Assembly: GCA_036172665.1 (NCBI GenBank)
Contig: CM069872.1
Location: 39,604,101 to 39,668,100 of the forward strand
DNA length: 64,000 bases
Direction of reading: 5' to 3'
Origin: Prosopocoilus inquinatus
Taxonomy: Eukaryota; Arthropoda; Insecta; Coleoptera; Lucanidae
Below are positions 11,033-21,770 of the stretch, one piece after another. The translations under genes and the position numbers were made by a program. Position 1 is the first letter of the stretch; each line of letters starts with the position of its first letter. The notes under the pieces are model-generated. The model saw only the letters and a list, made by a program, of their open reading frames with translations. It was not told where the DNA came from and made no database searches.

Positions 11033-13449
11033 AGAAGTGTTACTTCGCCTCTAAGTTAAGCTGACGTTATAAGAGGTTATGAAAACCAACGGCTCCCCCA
11101 CAATAATTGGAACGAAAAATGAAACGCAGTTGATCAGGCCAAGTTTTGAGTGAATATTGATGAAACCTCCAACGGGGTGTGGAAATGCGAACCGCAGGTC
11201 ATGGGAGTTCCACGTCAAGCGTAAAATTCAATACAAACTCTTAGCAATGCAATTCGACCCTCCAAATATCGAATTTTATTGGCAACAACGGCGACTAACA
11301 ATGGCTTCCAGATAAAAAAATATTTGCAGAAATGTTTCGGTGAATAACTCGACAGAATGGGCGAATTGATGATTGGAATTCACTCAGTAGGGACGGTCAA
11401 TTATACGAAAACTGACCTAAATATTTAGAAAGTGAACGGTTTCGAAAAAGTTAAAATTATCTTATCAGGAATTGTAATTAATAATAAAAAAAAAATAAGG
11501 GGCAATGGCTGGGTTCAGATGACATACAGGGGCCAGTGGCGACAGAATGGAGTAAAAAATGTAATTCAAAGTGAGCCAGTAACAATGTTCAATAAATTAA
11601 TATTTTAATGTGTAACCAACGAAAGATTACACGCTTTAAACATCGCAATTATTAAGAGATGGCGATGACAACCGAATTGCAAAAAATATGGAACGAAGTA
11701 TATAAAACTAACAAAAGACATTATAAAAGAATAGGCATTATAAAAGTATAACAGATTGGTTGAGCCCTGTATTTAGAATTTACATAGAATACCAAAAGTC
11801 AGACTAACAAAAGTTTTTACAAAAGGGAGAAGCCCAGAAGAGGTAGAACAAGAGAAGAAAAGCTTCAAGAAGTAACAAATCGAACCATGCAGGATGAACA
11901 AAAGAAATGGTACACTGAGGAAAAAATAGAAAGAAATAACTAACTTTGGAGAACAGCAAACTCGATCCATCAGACTTACACTTGAACGTACGTTGGTAGA
12001 CTTAAATAGGTAAAAGAAATTCCATTTCAAATAAAAAATAATACGAGTAATATGCCCTTTATTTTAGCGAAAAAAAACGAAGAATTATAAACGTCTAGAC
12101 GCCCTCTTCAGGCGACGACATCATTTTAGTATAATTGCCTTTTTATTCGCAATGGGATATTTAATTGGTCTGTCGAGAATAGGACAAACACTTTTCCGAG
12201 GGGCTGACGCGCCTAAGCTGCGAACGGAAAATTATTTTTAGATTATGATTGCTCAGTTTATTGATTACATATTTACTTACATTGGATGGGGAAACACTTC
12301 AGTGCTTTGTTACATTAGTTTTGATGGGAAATCGATAGCGGACGGCTGAGATAATGTATGGGTGAGCGCCGTTTGTAAAATATGAAAGGGGGTATTGATA
12401 TGTATGGAGAGATAACCTTGAATATTTCTGGGAGATTAAACCGAAAGGGTTAATATCTGACAGGGATGTATGTGAAGCGTAACATAACGTGTGTGTTATG
12501 TATAAAGGGCAAATATACTAGCCTTCAAAATTTGACATTTGTGAAAAATCGCAAACGGATTTTGTTGGAAATGAAGACTTAGACTTATGCTATACCGGCT
12601 GTTTCAATTTAGGACGGCGACCGGCGGTATAAAGCAAACCGTACCTTAGAGCTTCGGGAAAAAAATTATAGTCTAAATGACCAAGGGAGGTGCAATCAAT
12701 AGGCTCAACAATAAAAATTAATTTTACTAACAAAAGTCTCAAAATAAGCTACAGCTTTGTTAGCGCCATTGGAAAGCTGTATTAATTTTGCACAACTTTG
12801 ATTTTAGACTTATTGTCGTATCGCCATTAATAAGAGTGGAGGAACCAGTTGAATTATTTGCTTTAAAAAATATCATAACTTCTGTACTCTTTATCAGAAA
12901 TTAAGGAACTTCACCTCGTTTGAAAGGGAATTTGAAGTTGACTTAAATACTCTATTCAGTAACTCCGACTAATTTATTATAAAGTACGTACAGGTCGCTA
13001 TTTTCAAAAGTAATAGTTTACCCAGTTTTCAAAAAAAATAATAATAATTATAATCAGTTTAACTAATTGAATGCATTCAGCAAAAAGGCACTTTTTATTT
13101 CAATACATAAACAATAAAAAAGGAATTAGGAAACGGGATGCAAGGTTGCCAGATTTTTTACGGGCAATGTCGCCAACTTGTCGATAAAACGTAGCCAACA
13201 GGCGCCAATTTTTTTCTAAAGACTATATAACATGTTAATTTGTGTATAATATTTGTTAAAACCAGTGTCAAATCAATCAAATATTTGAATTTTGTATTCT
13301 TTTACAGTAGTCAAAAAAAAAATAATAATCTGAAGGAAACATTAAGCGTTAATAAATCTTAATTCGATTGCTTTGTACAATTTTGCAAATTTTTCCTTTG
13401 ACTATTTCTACAATCATGACATGAACCTGTACAGTTTAATTTACGACTG
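11033..13449. other. AT-rich DNA with minor transposon relics
   Basis: No host gene is recognised. At 12590-12633, TATACCGGCTGTTTCAA resembles the ends of the long-TIR element at 54792-56939 and is followed 20 bp later by CCGGCGGTATA, so a tiny deleted copy is possible. On the minus strand near 12090-12115, CTGAAGAGGGCGTC followed by GACGTTT recalls a Penelope-type terminal hairpin in a decayed state. Confidence 0.35.
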
Positions 13450-13477
13450 TACACTGCCGGTCAAAAGTATGAGCCCG
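13450..13477 (+). mobile_element. Isolated Tc1-type terminal sequence
   Basis: TA is followed by CACTGCCGGTCAAAAGTATG, a typical start for a Tc1-family terminal inverted repeat and close to the termini of the intact element at 31008. I found no matching reverse-complement end in the following 3 kb and no transposase frame. This is best read as a one-ended relic. Confidence 0.4.
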
Positions 13478-13734
13478 AACTTGTCTTTGTTTTGTACATA
13501 CCTGCATTAGAAATGTGTAACTTGAAGTTAGAACTTGGGGAAATCTACGGAAATTTAGTCAATCTTGTTTACCTTAATTCACTTTCTGTCGTGGTCATGC
13601 AAACCAAGTACCTTGGTTTACATCAGAAACATCGCGTCATTTTTTTTAAATAAAGATATAACAGAAAAGAACAACAGATATTTTAATCAAAGAACAATGA
13701 TATACGAAAAATAATCTGATATCAAAATCCAGAA

Positions 13735-14870
13735 CAAATTAAAGAAGAAAACTAAGTGAAACCTGCAAAAAAAAACAGGAACAAAGAGAAATGAAAAATA
13801 AAACTGCAAATAATACAAGGCATGAAGTGAACAAAAAAAAATAAAAGTAGATCGACAACTCCAAGCTGAACGAAAAAGAACAATTTTCCGGACGAATGAA
13901 AAAAATCGTAGAAAATAAACGCAAACTGTGAAAAGTCAATAAGATGATAAAAAAAAACAAGAAAAGAAATGAACGATGAAATAGGGTGCGCAAAGCAAAA
14001 GATCACAACTGAGATAGATACAAAATAAAAACGATTAACTACAAAAAGCATTAATAAAATGCCTAAAATGAATTCGATAAGGAAGGCAAAAGAGAAATAC
14101 ATGTACGAAAGCGTAAAGAACAGAGAAACAAAGGAAGATTGACGACTGAGATGAACAACAAGAAACAAATGAAATTTCAAACGAAAACAAGAAAAGAAAT
14201 TAACGATGAAATACAGTGCGTAAAGTAAAAGAAGACCACAACTGAGATAGACACAATATAAATGAAATACGACGAATTACAAGAAAGCATGAATAAAATG
14301 CCAAAAATCAATTCGATAAGAAAAGCACAAATTAAATACATAGTACGAAAGTATAAAGAACAGAAAAATGATGACTAAGATTAAAAAAAAAAAAACTACT
14401 AGGAAACAAAAGACAATTGTAAAAAAAGCGTCAATCAATAAAACGTGTAAAATCAATTTGACAAAATTGACAAATCTGAAAAAACTCAACCAAAATGAAT
14501 GTTAAAAAAAAACAGAAGTACTGTGATACTATGACGGATAAAAAAAATAAAAATCAACGGAAATGTTTGCAAAACAAACTCATAAATGGAGTCAATAAAA
14601 TGTGAATACTAATTCTATTGAAAAGAAGAAATATGCAAATAAAGAATAAACGAAAACAAAAGAAAAATAGATAAACAAAAAAATAAATGAAAAACCGGAG
14701 ATCCTTCAGCCGAAAACATTTGCAAGTCAAGAAAGTAGCAGGAAATAAAAGTACAAAATAAAGAAAACGAACCGAGAAAAAAATACACCAATTTCTTAAA
14801 ACTAAATTAATTAAAAGAGAAAGAAAAATATGAAATGAACAAAAACAAAAGGAGACGATACTCGAAGTTT
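13735..14870. repeat. A-rich degenerate tandem array, about 229-bp unit
   Basis: A block starting AACAAGAAAAGAAATGAACG (13957) recurs at 14186 with few changes. Matched internal blocks include AACTGAGATAGA and a CAATTCGATAAGAAAAGC-like segment. A further diverged unit is visible near 14595-14700. The plus strand is almost entirely purine and A-rich. The long minus-strand open frames (for example 13752-14180) are poly-F/S/L translations of this composition, not genes. Confidence 0.7.
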
Positions 14871-15261
14871 TCTCGTCATATAATACCTATAAATTGAAGT
14901 AACGGCAGAGACATAGTCATAATTGTTCGCATTGTATATTTTTTCTTTGTATAACCTCTACGGTTTAAATTTTTTGGTTGGTAAGGTGGCGTACTTTTGT
15001 TTCATGGATTAATATTAGAATGAATGTTGGTATATGAAGACCACAACAAAAGTAGCCCAAATTAGGTGGCAAACTCCAGTTTTTTAAAACGCAAATACCA
15101 CGTGAAATTTTGGTAATTAAAACTTTCATTTACTTCATTTTTGGATTAACAATAGGCGAATTTGTTTGAATTTGCCAATCTAGAATACCAGCAGGGCCGG
15201 CGGAAAGCGATAAGCAAGGTAAGCAAGGCATGAGGGCGGGGCGCCACAATATGTTAATTAA
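14871..15261. other. No gene recognised
   Basis: Spacer between two A-rich tandem arrays. A short GC-rich patch at 15185-15245 has no recognisable feature. Confidence 0.4.
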
Positions 15262-16262
15262 AAAACGATTAAAGGGTAGCTTGAACAATCTCAAGGTCAA
15301 CCAAACTTGAGCCAACAACTGAACTCAACTCAAGCAAAAAATTAAAAATAATTTTAAATAATTTTCTACGGCCACCCAATTCAACTGAACTCAAATTAGC
15401 TCCATTCAATTCAAGTTATAAGTTAAGAAAAAGAAACATTAAAAAGTTAAAAGTAAAAGGATGTTAAAGTCAGGCTTAACAAATCTCAATGTCAATCCAA
15501 CTCAACTCAACTCTATCTAACTGTATTCATTTGAAGCAAGAAATTAAAATTAAAAGATGTAAAAATTTAAAAAACGATTAAAGCGATGTTCGACCAATGC
15601 TAAGGTCTATTAAACTCGACCCAACAATTGAATTCGATTCTATACAACACAAGCAAAGAATTAAATATCAAAAACCATTAAAAAATTAAGTCTACACAAT
15701 CTAACCGCACTCAACCTAATTCGATTCAACTCAAGTTAAACATTTAAAACAGTAATTAAAAAAAATTAAAAGGAAAAAATATTACAACATATACATGGAT
15801 TAAAATGAAGCTTAATAAATCTCAAGGTCAACTGAACTCGCCCAACTTATTACTTATTATATTGCTTTCCATTCTAAACAAGTAAAATTTTTTTTTTAAA
15901 TACCTTAAAATAATCAGCGTAAAATTTTTTTTCTGGATTAAAGTTAAGCTCAACAAATCTCAAGAACAATAACCCAACTGACATCAACCTAACTTCATCT
16001 AACACAAGTAAAAGGATACAAATTAAAGAAAAATTAAAAGTCAGACTTGAAAAATGAATTAATTAAAATGAAGTTCAACTAACGTCAAGGTCAATTCAAC
16101 CCAATTAATCGGAACCTGATGCCATTTAACACAAATAAAAATTGTTAAAAGTAAAAATCAATTAAAACGAAGTTCAACCACTCTGAACGTCAACATAATC
16201 CAACCTAGTTTCGTTCCACCCAAGCAAAAATTAAAAAAATGATAAAATAAAGCAAAAAAACC
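15262..16262. repeat. Second degenerate tandem array with a recurring TCTCAAGGTCAA motif
   Basis: Units of roughly 110-200 bp repeat a pattern: GATTAAA with AAG or GAAG, then TCAACAAATCTCAAGGTCAA, then CAACT-rich text, then CAAG followed by AAATTAAAA. Versions of the TCTCAAGGTCAA core occur near 15290, 15486, 15598, 15818, 15956, 16082 and 16180. Divergence and variable spacing suggest an old satellite or an expanded minisatellite. Confidence 0.7.
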
Positions 16263-16406
16263 GTTAAATTAAGTATTAATTTTTTCGTATTTTAGAATTG
16301 TTTCTCACAGCCAAATAAAAATTAATTCGCCCATTTTGGTCGCCGGTCTCCATTACAGAAAAAAAAAAAACCAAACGGTTACCACGATTTATCGCCCATT
16401 TGGTAA

Positions 16407-16748
16407 TACAGGCTGATTCAGAATAAGTGTCCGGTCCGATAGGAGCAATTCGAATGAAAGAATTGCGTATTATAAATTTTTTCCGCAAAAAGCCATAAAT
16501 AAAAACGTTTAACAGTTTCATTCCAAGGTAAATGCTAGTGTTTCGTTCTATTTCACGCGAGTTCATTGCTCTTGTGACGCAATACAGCTGCATTAGTGCC
16601 CATCAACCAATTTATATCTAAACGTTCAATGCATTTTATGTCAAAAACTATGGATATTACACCCTTTATGCATGCAGACTTTCTGTTTTCTTTTTCTGTG
16701 TACTACCTGTGGTTGACGAGCCGGACACTTAGTTTGAATCACCCTGTA
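16407..16748. mobile_element. TA-flanked MITE with about 28-bp terminal inverted repeats
   Basis: The left end TACAGGCTGATTCAGAATAA, followed by GTGTCCGG, is matched in reverse complement by the right end at 16721-16748, which ends CACCCTGTA. TA flanks fit a Tc1/mariner-type duplication. The interior of about 285 bp has no transposase; the open frames across it (16276-16593 and 16596-16838) cross the termini and are shadows. It shares the TACAGG start with elements at 19499 and 54792. Confidence 0.8.
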
Positions 16749-17590
16749 TATCGTCATGGTTGGCAACACTGTCTGATTCTAAAATCACATACGAAATTTT
16801 CCTATGATCGTTACTTTTTAAGCTTACGGGTTCGGTAGCAATCATTTGAACTGGTTCAAAGTTAAGCAAAAATTTGTCAAAATTAACTCTAACATAAATT
16901 CTGGAAAAATAATAGATATAACAAAAATCTGGCAACTATGAAATTACTTACAATACTTTTTCTACAATCGATTTCATACTCTATAGGAACTAATAATGTC
17001 AGCTTATAAAGGATGCATACTATTTTTTTGAGACAACTTTATAAATTCACGCGAAGTTGTTTCTTTTTTTTTGTGGAAAGGGCGCCAGTTACTGTTTGGC
17101 ATAAGCGCCAACTACCCTTTCTCTAATTCTGAATACCAGCATATACATCAAAAAATGTTGCCAAACTAATAAAATAAATCTCATTCCTTTATAGTTGCTG
17201 AGTATGTCTAAAATGAAGCGGAATTTCGCCCAATCTGGCAACCCTGGCGGGATGCTCGCGCAGATGAATTTGCAGAAGTTTATGCCGTAATCATTAACCA
17301 ATCAGAGTAAAGAATTGAAAAAAATTCCTTAAATGAGTATTAAGAGACTTAGCAAGTAGTCAAACACTAATTGCCAAAAGGCCGAATAAACACTAAAGTT
17401 GTTACATTTTTTGTGTGGAAATTTGGAAATGTAACAACCATTCAAAATAGTAGAACTCCGAGGATGGAAGAAAACAAGAAGAATAAGAAGAAAAAGCCTC
17501 GAGGTTATTGTCTCTCCTTAACAGAGATTTGTTATTGATAACTCCAGTTGTTAACTTTTGAAAGACTGCCCTAAATATTTCAACCTTGTA
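16749..17590. other. No gene recognised
   Basis: AT-rich DNA. GTTGCCA-type phrases recur near 16760, 17150 and 17240 and again at 13145, perhaps scraps of one old repeat. No open frame of interest. Confidence 0.4.
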
Positions 17591-17599
17591 AAATTATTT

Positions 17600-18130
17600 C
17601 GTATTCATAGCGATATGCTCAAGAATCTGCTTTCATCGTCGAAAATTAACATGTAAATCCACTTTCCCGGCAATTGAGAAAAACCATGCTTCCTCTGGGC
17701 ATTTCCTTCGTCCGGGGTCGAACGTAACAGCATTAGCATTCATGATGTGGAATTCGCCGGTTATAAATTCCGTCCCGATTTTAAACGGAACCGAACTTAT
17801 CTCGTTACTCGGGCTTTTTTCTTCGTTCATTTCGCGGCGTAACGAGCGGGAAAACGCCGAAGTTTCATCGCGCGTTAGAATGAAAATCCAAGCCGGCTAT
17901 ACCTAGGAACTATAGCCGCGCCACCCTGCCGAATTTAATTAATTGCGACGAATAATTTATGTGGCGATGTTTTTCCATTAAAAGTTCCCGTTGCGACGAG
18001 GCGAGGCGACGCGACGCTTGTGCATAATTTATTTGTGAGCGAAGCGTCCGGAATTGTTTGCAAATTTGAGCGGGAGGAATTATTGAATAATTGGAATAAA
18101 CAGCATCCTAAATGTATAAAATTCGCTTTC
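17600..18130. promoter_or_regulatory. GC/CpG-richer island, candidate regulatory DNA
   Basis: CpG-dense sequence (for example GGCGAGGCGACGCGACGC near 18000) with TAATTAATT motifs at about 17937 and AATAATTTAT stretches. It is not repeated in the window and is not open in any frame for a splice-bounded exon. Composition suggests constraint; function is inferred. Confidence 0.3.
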
Positions 18131-18210
18131 CCTAAAGGAATTGTACTCATAAAAACAGATTGAATTGGTTTAGGTTCTATCAAATTAAATTTTAAAATTT
18201 AATTAGTTCC

Positions 18211-18283
18211 TAGCAGCGGCTTGAACGCTTGGCCGAACAACTATTAGGCGTGGGTTCGAATCCCTTTGTCGCCTACCACAAAA
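18211..18283 (+). other. tRNA-like B-box sequence
   Basis: GGGTTCGAATCCC at about 18250 is a good RNA polymerase III B box with a T-loop. It is followed by CGCCTACCA, resembling an acceptor end plus CCA. Upstream, CTTGGCCGAACAACTA is a poor A box only about 20 nt away. A full cloverleaf cannot be drawn: the T stem is weak and the anticodon arm is missing. It is more likely a truncated tRNA pseudogene or SINE head than a working tRNA. Confidence 0.35.
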
Positions 18284-19430
18284 TCTTAATCTCTAATACT
18301 TACATCTAAACAGAAAGACAAGCTTGCGCTGTTGCTTATTAATTATTGCCCCGAGTACTTCAGTGAAGATGAGCGTAGTTCAAAGGTCTAAACAAGCGCC
18401 AGGGCGAACGAATAATCAGCTGAGTGGATTCCATATTCCTAATTCGGTTTATGCAATAAATTAGGAAGATTTGAATTATCAAACATGCGTTTAACGACTC
18501 GTAACATATAAAATGAAATTTGTATGCCGACAATAATAATTCAAACAATTCGAGCAACCGAAAGGTAAAATACTAAGTCAGTGTTCTTTTACTGTGTGCA
18601 AATATTTAAATCTGCAGTATATGACCATAAATGGCAACGATTGAACTCATATGTTCTTAACATAAATATAATAGTTTTCGAGAAAAATGCAGTGCCAGAT
18701 TTTCACTAAACCGTTTGAGAACTGCTGGCACAGCTAAAAGTGGAACGCGGGCGCCTCTTCAATTACGACCCGCAGCCGAAGTAGGCCAGGGTCAGCGCCT
18801 TACTGGATTCTGAGCAGGAACGACGTAAACAGCGCCGTTCCGATCAGCCGGTCCGTCAAAACGTTTACAATTTAAATTAACTTCACTGCAAGTAATTACA
18901 AGTTTAAGTATTTTAAAATAAAATCTAGTGCAATTCAAGAAGCTGAGGTTCGTAATTACCGAACAAATTAAAAGCAAGGCATAAACAAATTGTAATTTCT
19001 CATTACATATAATTTTTAAAAGACTTATAAAAATTTTACTTTTACTTTGTTTCCAAGGACCGTAAGTAATAATACTTTCATAGCTAGCAGCGAGATTGCA
19101 GCAAAAGTTCATTTACGTAAAAGAGTGAAGGAAGAACACTTTTAACGTGCTTGCCTAATGATGCGTAAATTTTCATCGATAGTTGATATCGTAAAACAAA
19201 TAAATGTAATATTACTTCACTCAGTGAATTAAAATAATTAAAATTTTAAATAAAATAATTAATAAACGATATCAGTGATTATTATTACGAAACTCTGCGT
19301 TGAATATCGAGTGCGGTATCGGTGGGCGTATTCATACCGACAGGAAGGCGAAGTTGATCTTCCTATCTTTCTCGCACATTTCACTTTCTCTCACATTTTT
19401 TTGCCTATGATACGGTAGCCACCAAAGTAT
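18284..19430. other. No gene recognised
   Basis: AT-rich DNA with a small GC-rich patch at 18730-18860. The 106-codon minus-strand frame at 18792-19112 has no recognised domain. Confidence 0.4.
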
Positions 19431-19806
19431 CCGCAGAAGGTAACATTTCGAGTACCACACGTACCACTGAGGTTTTTTTGCATATAGTATACGCTGTATA
19501 CAGGGTGTTCTTTTACTATATGCAAAAAGAAACGTCAGTGGTAGTACACGAAACCCGTACCCATCATTAAACCTTCTGGTAAACTTTTTCGTTCGCGAAA
19601 AATGAACGCAAAACTGGAAAAAAATCTTCTACGTAGATCAGTTTTCTTGTACGAGTTATTATTATCTACTGTCTGCAATGAAGTATCAAATTTAAGTCAA
19701 ATTTGCAAAATTCCTTACGGCTTTCTTATTACAAGTATGCAGTTCATGTTCGTACAGGATAGTAACAGCGTTGTCAACTTTAGTGGGGGTTACGGAACAT
19801 CCTGTA
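19431..19806. mobile_element. TA-flanked MITE plus an inverted partial copy
   Basis: TATACAGGGTGTTC at 19497-19510 pairs with GAACATCCTGTATA at 19795-19808, bounding a non-coding element of about 308 bp (19499-19806). Immediately upstream, 19431-19496 is the reverse complement of the first 60-90 bases of the element: GTACCACTGAGG faces CGTCAGTGGTA, and GCATATAGTATA faces a TACTATATGC-type segment. The locus is therefore a full copy with an inverted partial copy sharing one end. Confidence 0.7.
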
Positions 19807-19849
19807 TATACATGTGGCTCGACACCCCCAGGCGGGGTTTCGCCGCTTC

Positions 19850-20525
19850 AGGCTGAAGCCCTTACGATCCAAAATTCTGAGGTTGATTAGTCCTCGTAAA
19901 ACTTTAGTTACGCGTTGGTTGCTTGAGTTTTCATTTTGTCCACTATTTTTTCCATTCATTTGTATTTGTATTTGTATTTTTGTCTTTTGTTCCCAGTTAG
20001 ATATTCCTATATTCCTGATATCACCTTCCACCTCATATTTCCATTTGTTTTTCAGTCTTCCTCTTTTCCTTTTACCTACAGGTTGCCATTCCATAATTTC
20101 CCCTATGCTTGCTTTCAGGCCCGAATCTCCATACATGTCCAAGCCATTTTGTTCTAAATGACTTAATATATCTGACTATATCTTCACCTTCCAACTTTTC
20201 CTTTATTTCGTGGTTTGCTTTTCTTCCGAACGTATTTTCATTTTTTCTTGTTGGTCCTAACATTTTTCTCATTATCTTTCTTTTTAGAACTCTTAATCCG
20301 CATATGTTGTTCCCTTTGTGTTAGTGACATCGATTATCTCTGTGCCATAAGTTACTGCAGGTCTTATATTGGATTTATAGATTCTGATCTTTGTTTTTAT
20401 AATAATTATTCTACTTCCTAGTAATTTTTGATTTGCTTATAATGCTCTATTTGGTATTTGAATTTTCTCCTGTGTTTCTGTTTCCATTTTTCTATTCTTA
20501 TTTAATATTTTTATCATAAGATCTT
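19850..20525 (-). pseudogene. RTE-like LINE, C-terminal part
   Basis: Minus-strand frames read IRPAVTYGTE, then MRKMLGPTRKNENTFGRK, then RTKWLGHVWRFGPESK, then PVGKRKRGRLKNKW and VEGDIRNIGIS. This order (YG.E, R..LG, W.GHV, GKR..GR.K..W, V..D) is characteristic of the region after the reverse transcriptase in RTE-type non-LTR elements. Stops and frameshifts break it. The N-terminal part is at 21165-21770, separated by an inserted LINE. Confidence 0.75.
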
Positions 20526-20535
20526 AACATTTAGG

Positions 20536-21150
20536 TGCCCTCCTTATTTATACAATCGGATTAGATTCCGTACGGATGTTCACAACAACATTAGAAATCG
20601 CGGTCTTCTGTCAATACCAAGTCACCGACTGGAATTCTTTAAGCGTTGTTTTAGATACAAAATAGTTGATGTTGTGAACGGCCTGCCAAGAGGATTTCTT
20701 CAGATGTCTCCTTCATTATTCAAGAAAAAACTTAAATTAAGATTGCTCAGTTATTAACTACTGTTGTCAATTATGGAACTTATTTTTTTTTCCTTTCTAT
20801 TCTTTTCCTTCCTTTTGTTTTCTCTTTTTTTTCTCTTTTACCTTTTCTCTTCTTCTTTTCTTTTCTTCTACCTTCTCATTTTTTTTTGTTCTTCTTAGAA
20901 TAAATTATTTTTTGATTAGTTTTGTATCCACGCCCCCGATATTAGCGTATTATCAGCCTTACTTGTGTGTCTTGTTTTTTTTTCTTTTCTTTTCTTTCAA
21001 GGTCTTGGTGGTATATCAGGGATCTGACTTTTGTCAGCTCGTCTGAACCTTGACCTTTTAAGCATGGGAATTTATTTGCACAATTATTGAATGTCTGTAG
21101 TATAATTCATGCTTAATAAACTCTATTATTATTATTATTATTATTATTTA
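20536..21150 (+). pseudogene. CR1/Jockey-like LINE 3' end inserted in the RTE-like element
   Basis: From 20536 the frame reads CPPYLYNRIRFRTDVHNN, RNRGLLSIPSH, then VVNGLPRGF and a stop near 20755. This is the typical tail of CR1/Jockey-type reverse-transcriptase proteins. A T-rich 3' UTR follows, then a GCTTAATAAACTCTATTATT tail with (TTA)n at 21123-21150. The LINE at 50.1-54.7 kb has the same protein tail and the same GCTTAATAAAC ending. The copy is 5'-truncated and oriented opposite to its host. Confidence 0.8.
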
Positions 21151-21164
21151 AATTTGCCTATCGC

Positions 21165-21770
21165 TTGATCGAATTCATAATTTCCTACTTTTATCTTTTT
21201 TTGGCTCATACTTGACTACAGATTCTCATGAATTTGTTTTTTTTCCTTTTCATTTCCAGGTCCATTTTACTTCCTTCATTTTCCGTTTTTCTTTTAGATA
21301 TTCTTCCATAATTTTCCTTTGTTTCGTTATTAATACTATGTCATCTGTATATGCAACTATTTCTCCGTCCTTTGCTCTCAGTGTGTCTTTTTTGTTTATT
21401 CTACGAAGTACATATTTACTCCGGTGCTAGATTAAAGAGAGTGGCGGATAAAGCATCACCCTGTCTTTTTTATTTGAAATTCCTCGATTTTTTCATACCG
21501 TGGCTACTGTTGTGCTCAAGGTCATTTGTATTAAATTTCTCAACTTAATCGGTATTTTCATTTCCTTTAAAGCTTTCATTAGAAGTCTAACTGAATCAAA
21601 AGCCTGTTTACAGTCTACAGAAAGTATTTCTATGTATAATGCTATTAAATTAGCATACTTTCTGAATGACTTGTTTGATTATATGGATCGTATCTCCTGT
21701 TGACCTTCCTTGTATGAAACCGATTTGATGTTTCTTATAAGCAACCGTTTTATAATTTTGTATTTAAGAG
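21165..21770 (-). pseudogene. RTE-like LINE, reverse-transcriptase part
   Basis: On the minus strand the text reads GRSTGDTIHIIKQVIQK, then a damaged CKQAFDSV-like segment followed by LLMKALKEMKIPIKLRNLI, then GDAL, then DGEIVAYTDDIVLITK. YTDD at 21340-21351 is the polymerase motif C. Stops and shifts make it non-functional. It continues on the far side of the inserted LINE at 19850-20525. Confidence 0.75.

Noticed and set aside
13739..14489. Minus-strand frames predicting very hydrophobic F/L/S-rich proteins
   Set aside because: They translate the complement of an A-rich tandem array; the apparent membrane segments come from TTT/TTC/CTT runs.
18211..18283. Functional tRNA gene
   Set aside because: No complete cloverleaf: anticodon arm absent, T stem weak, A and B boxes too close.
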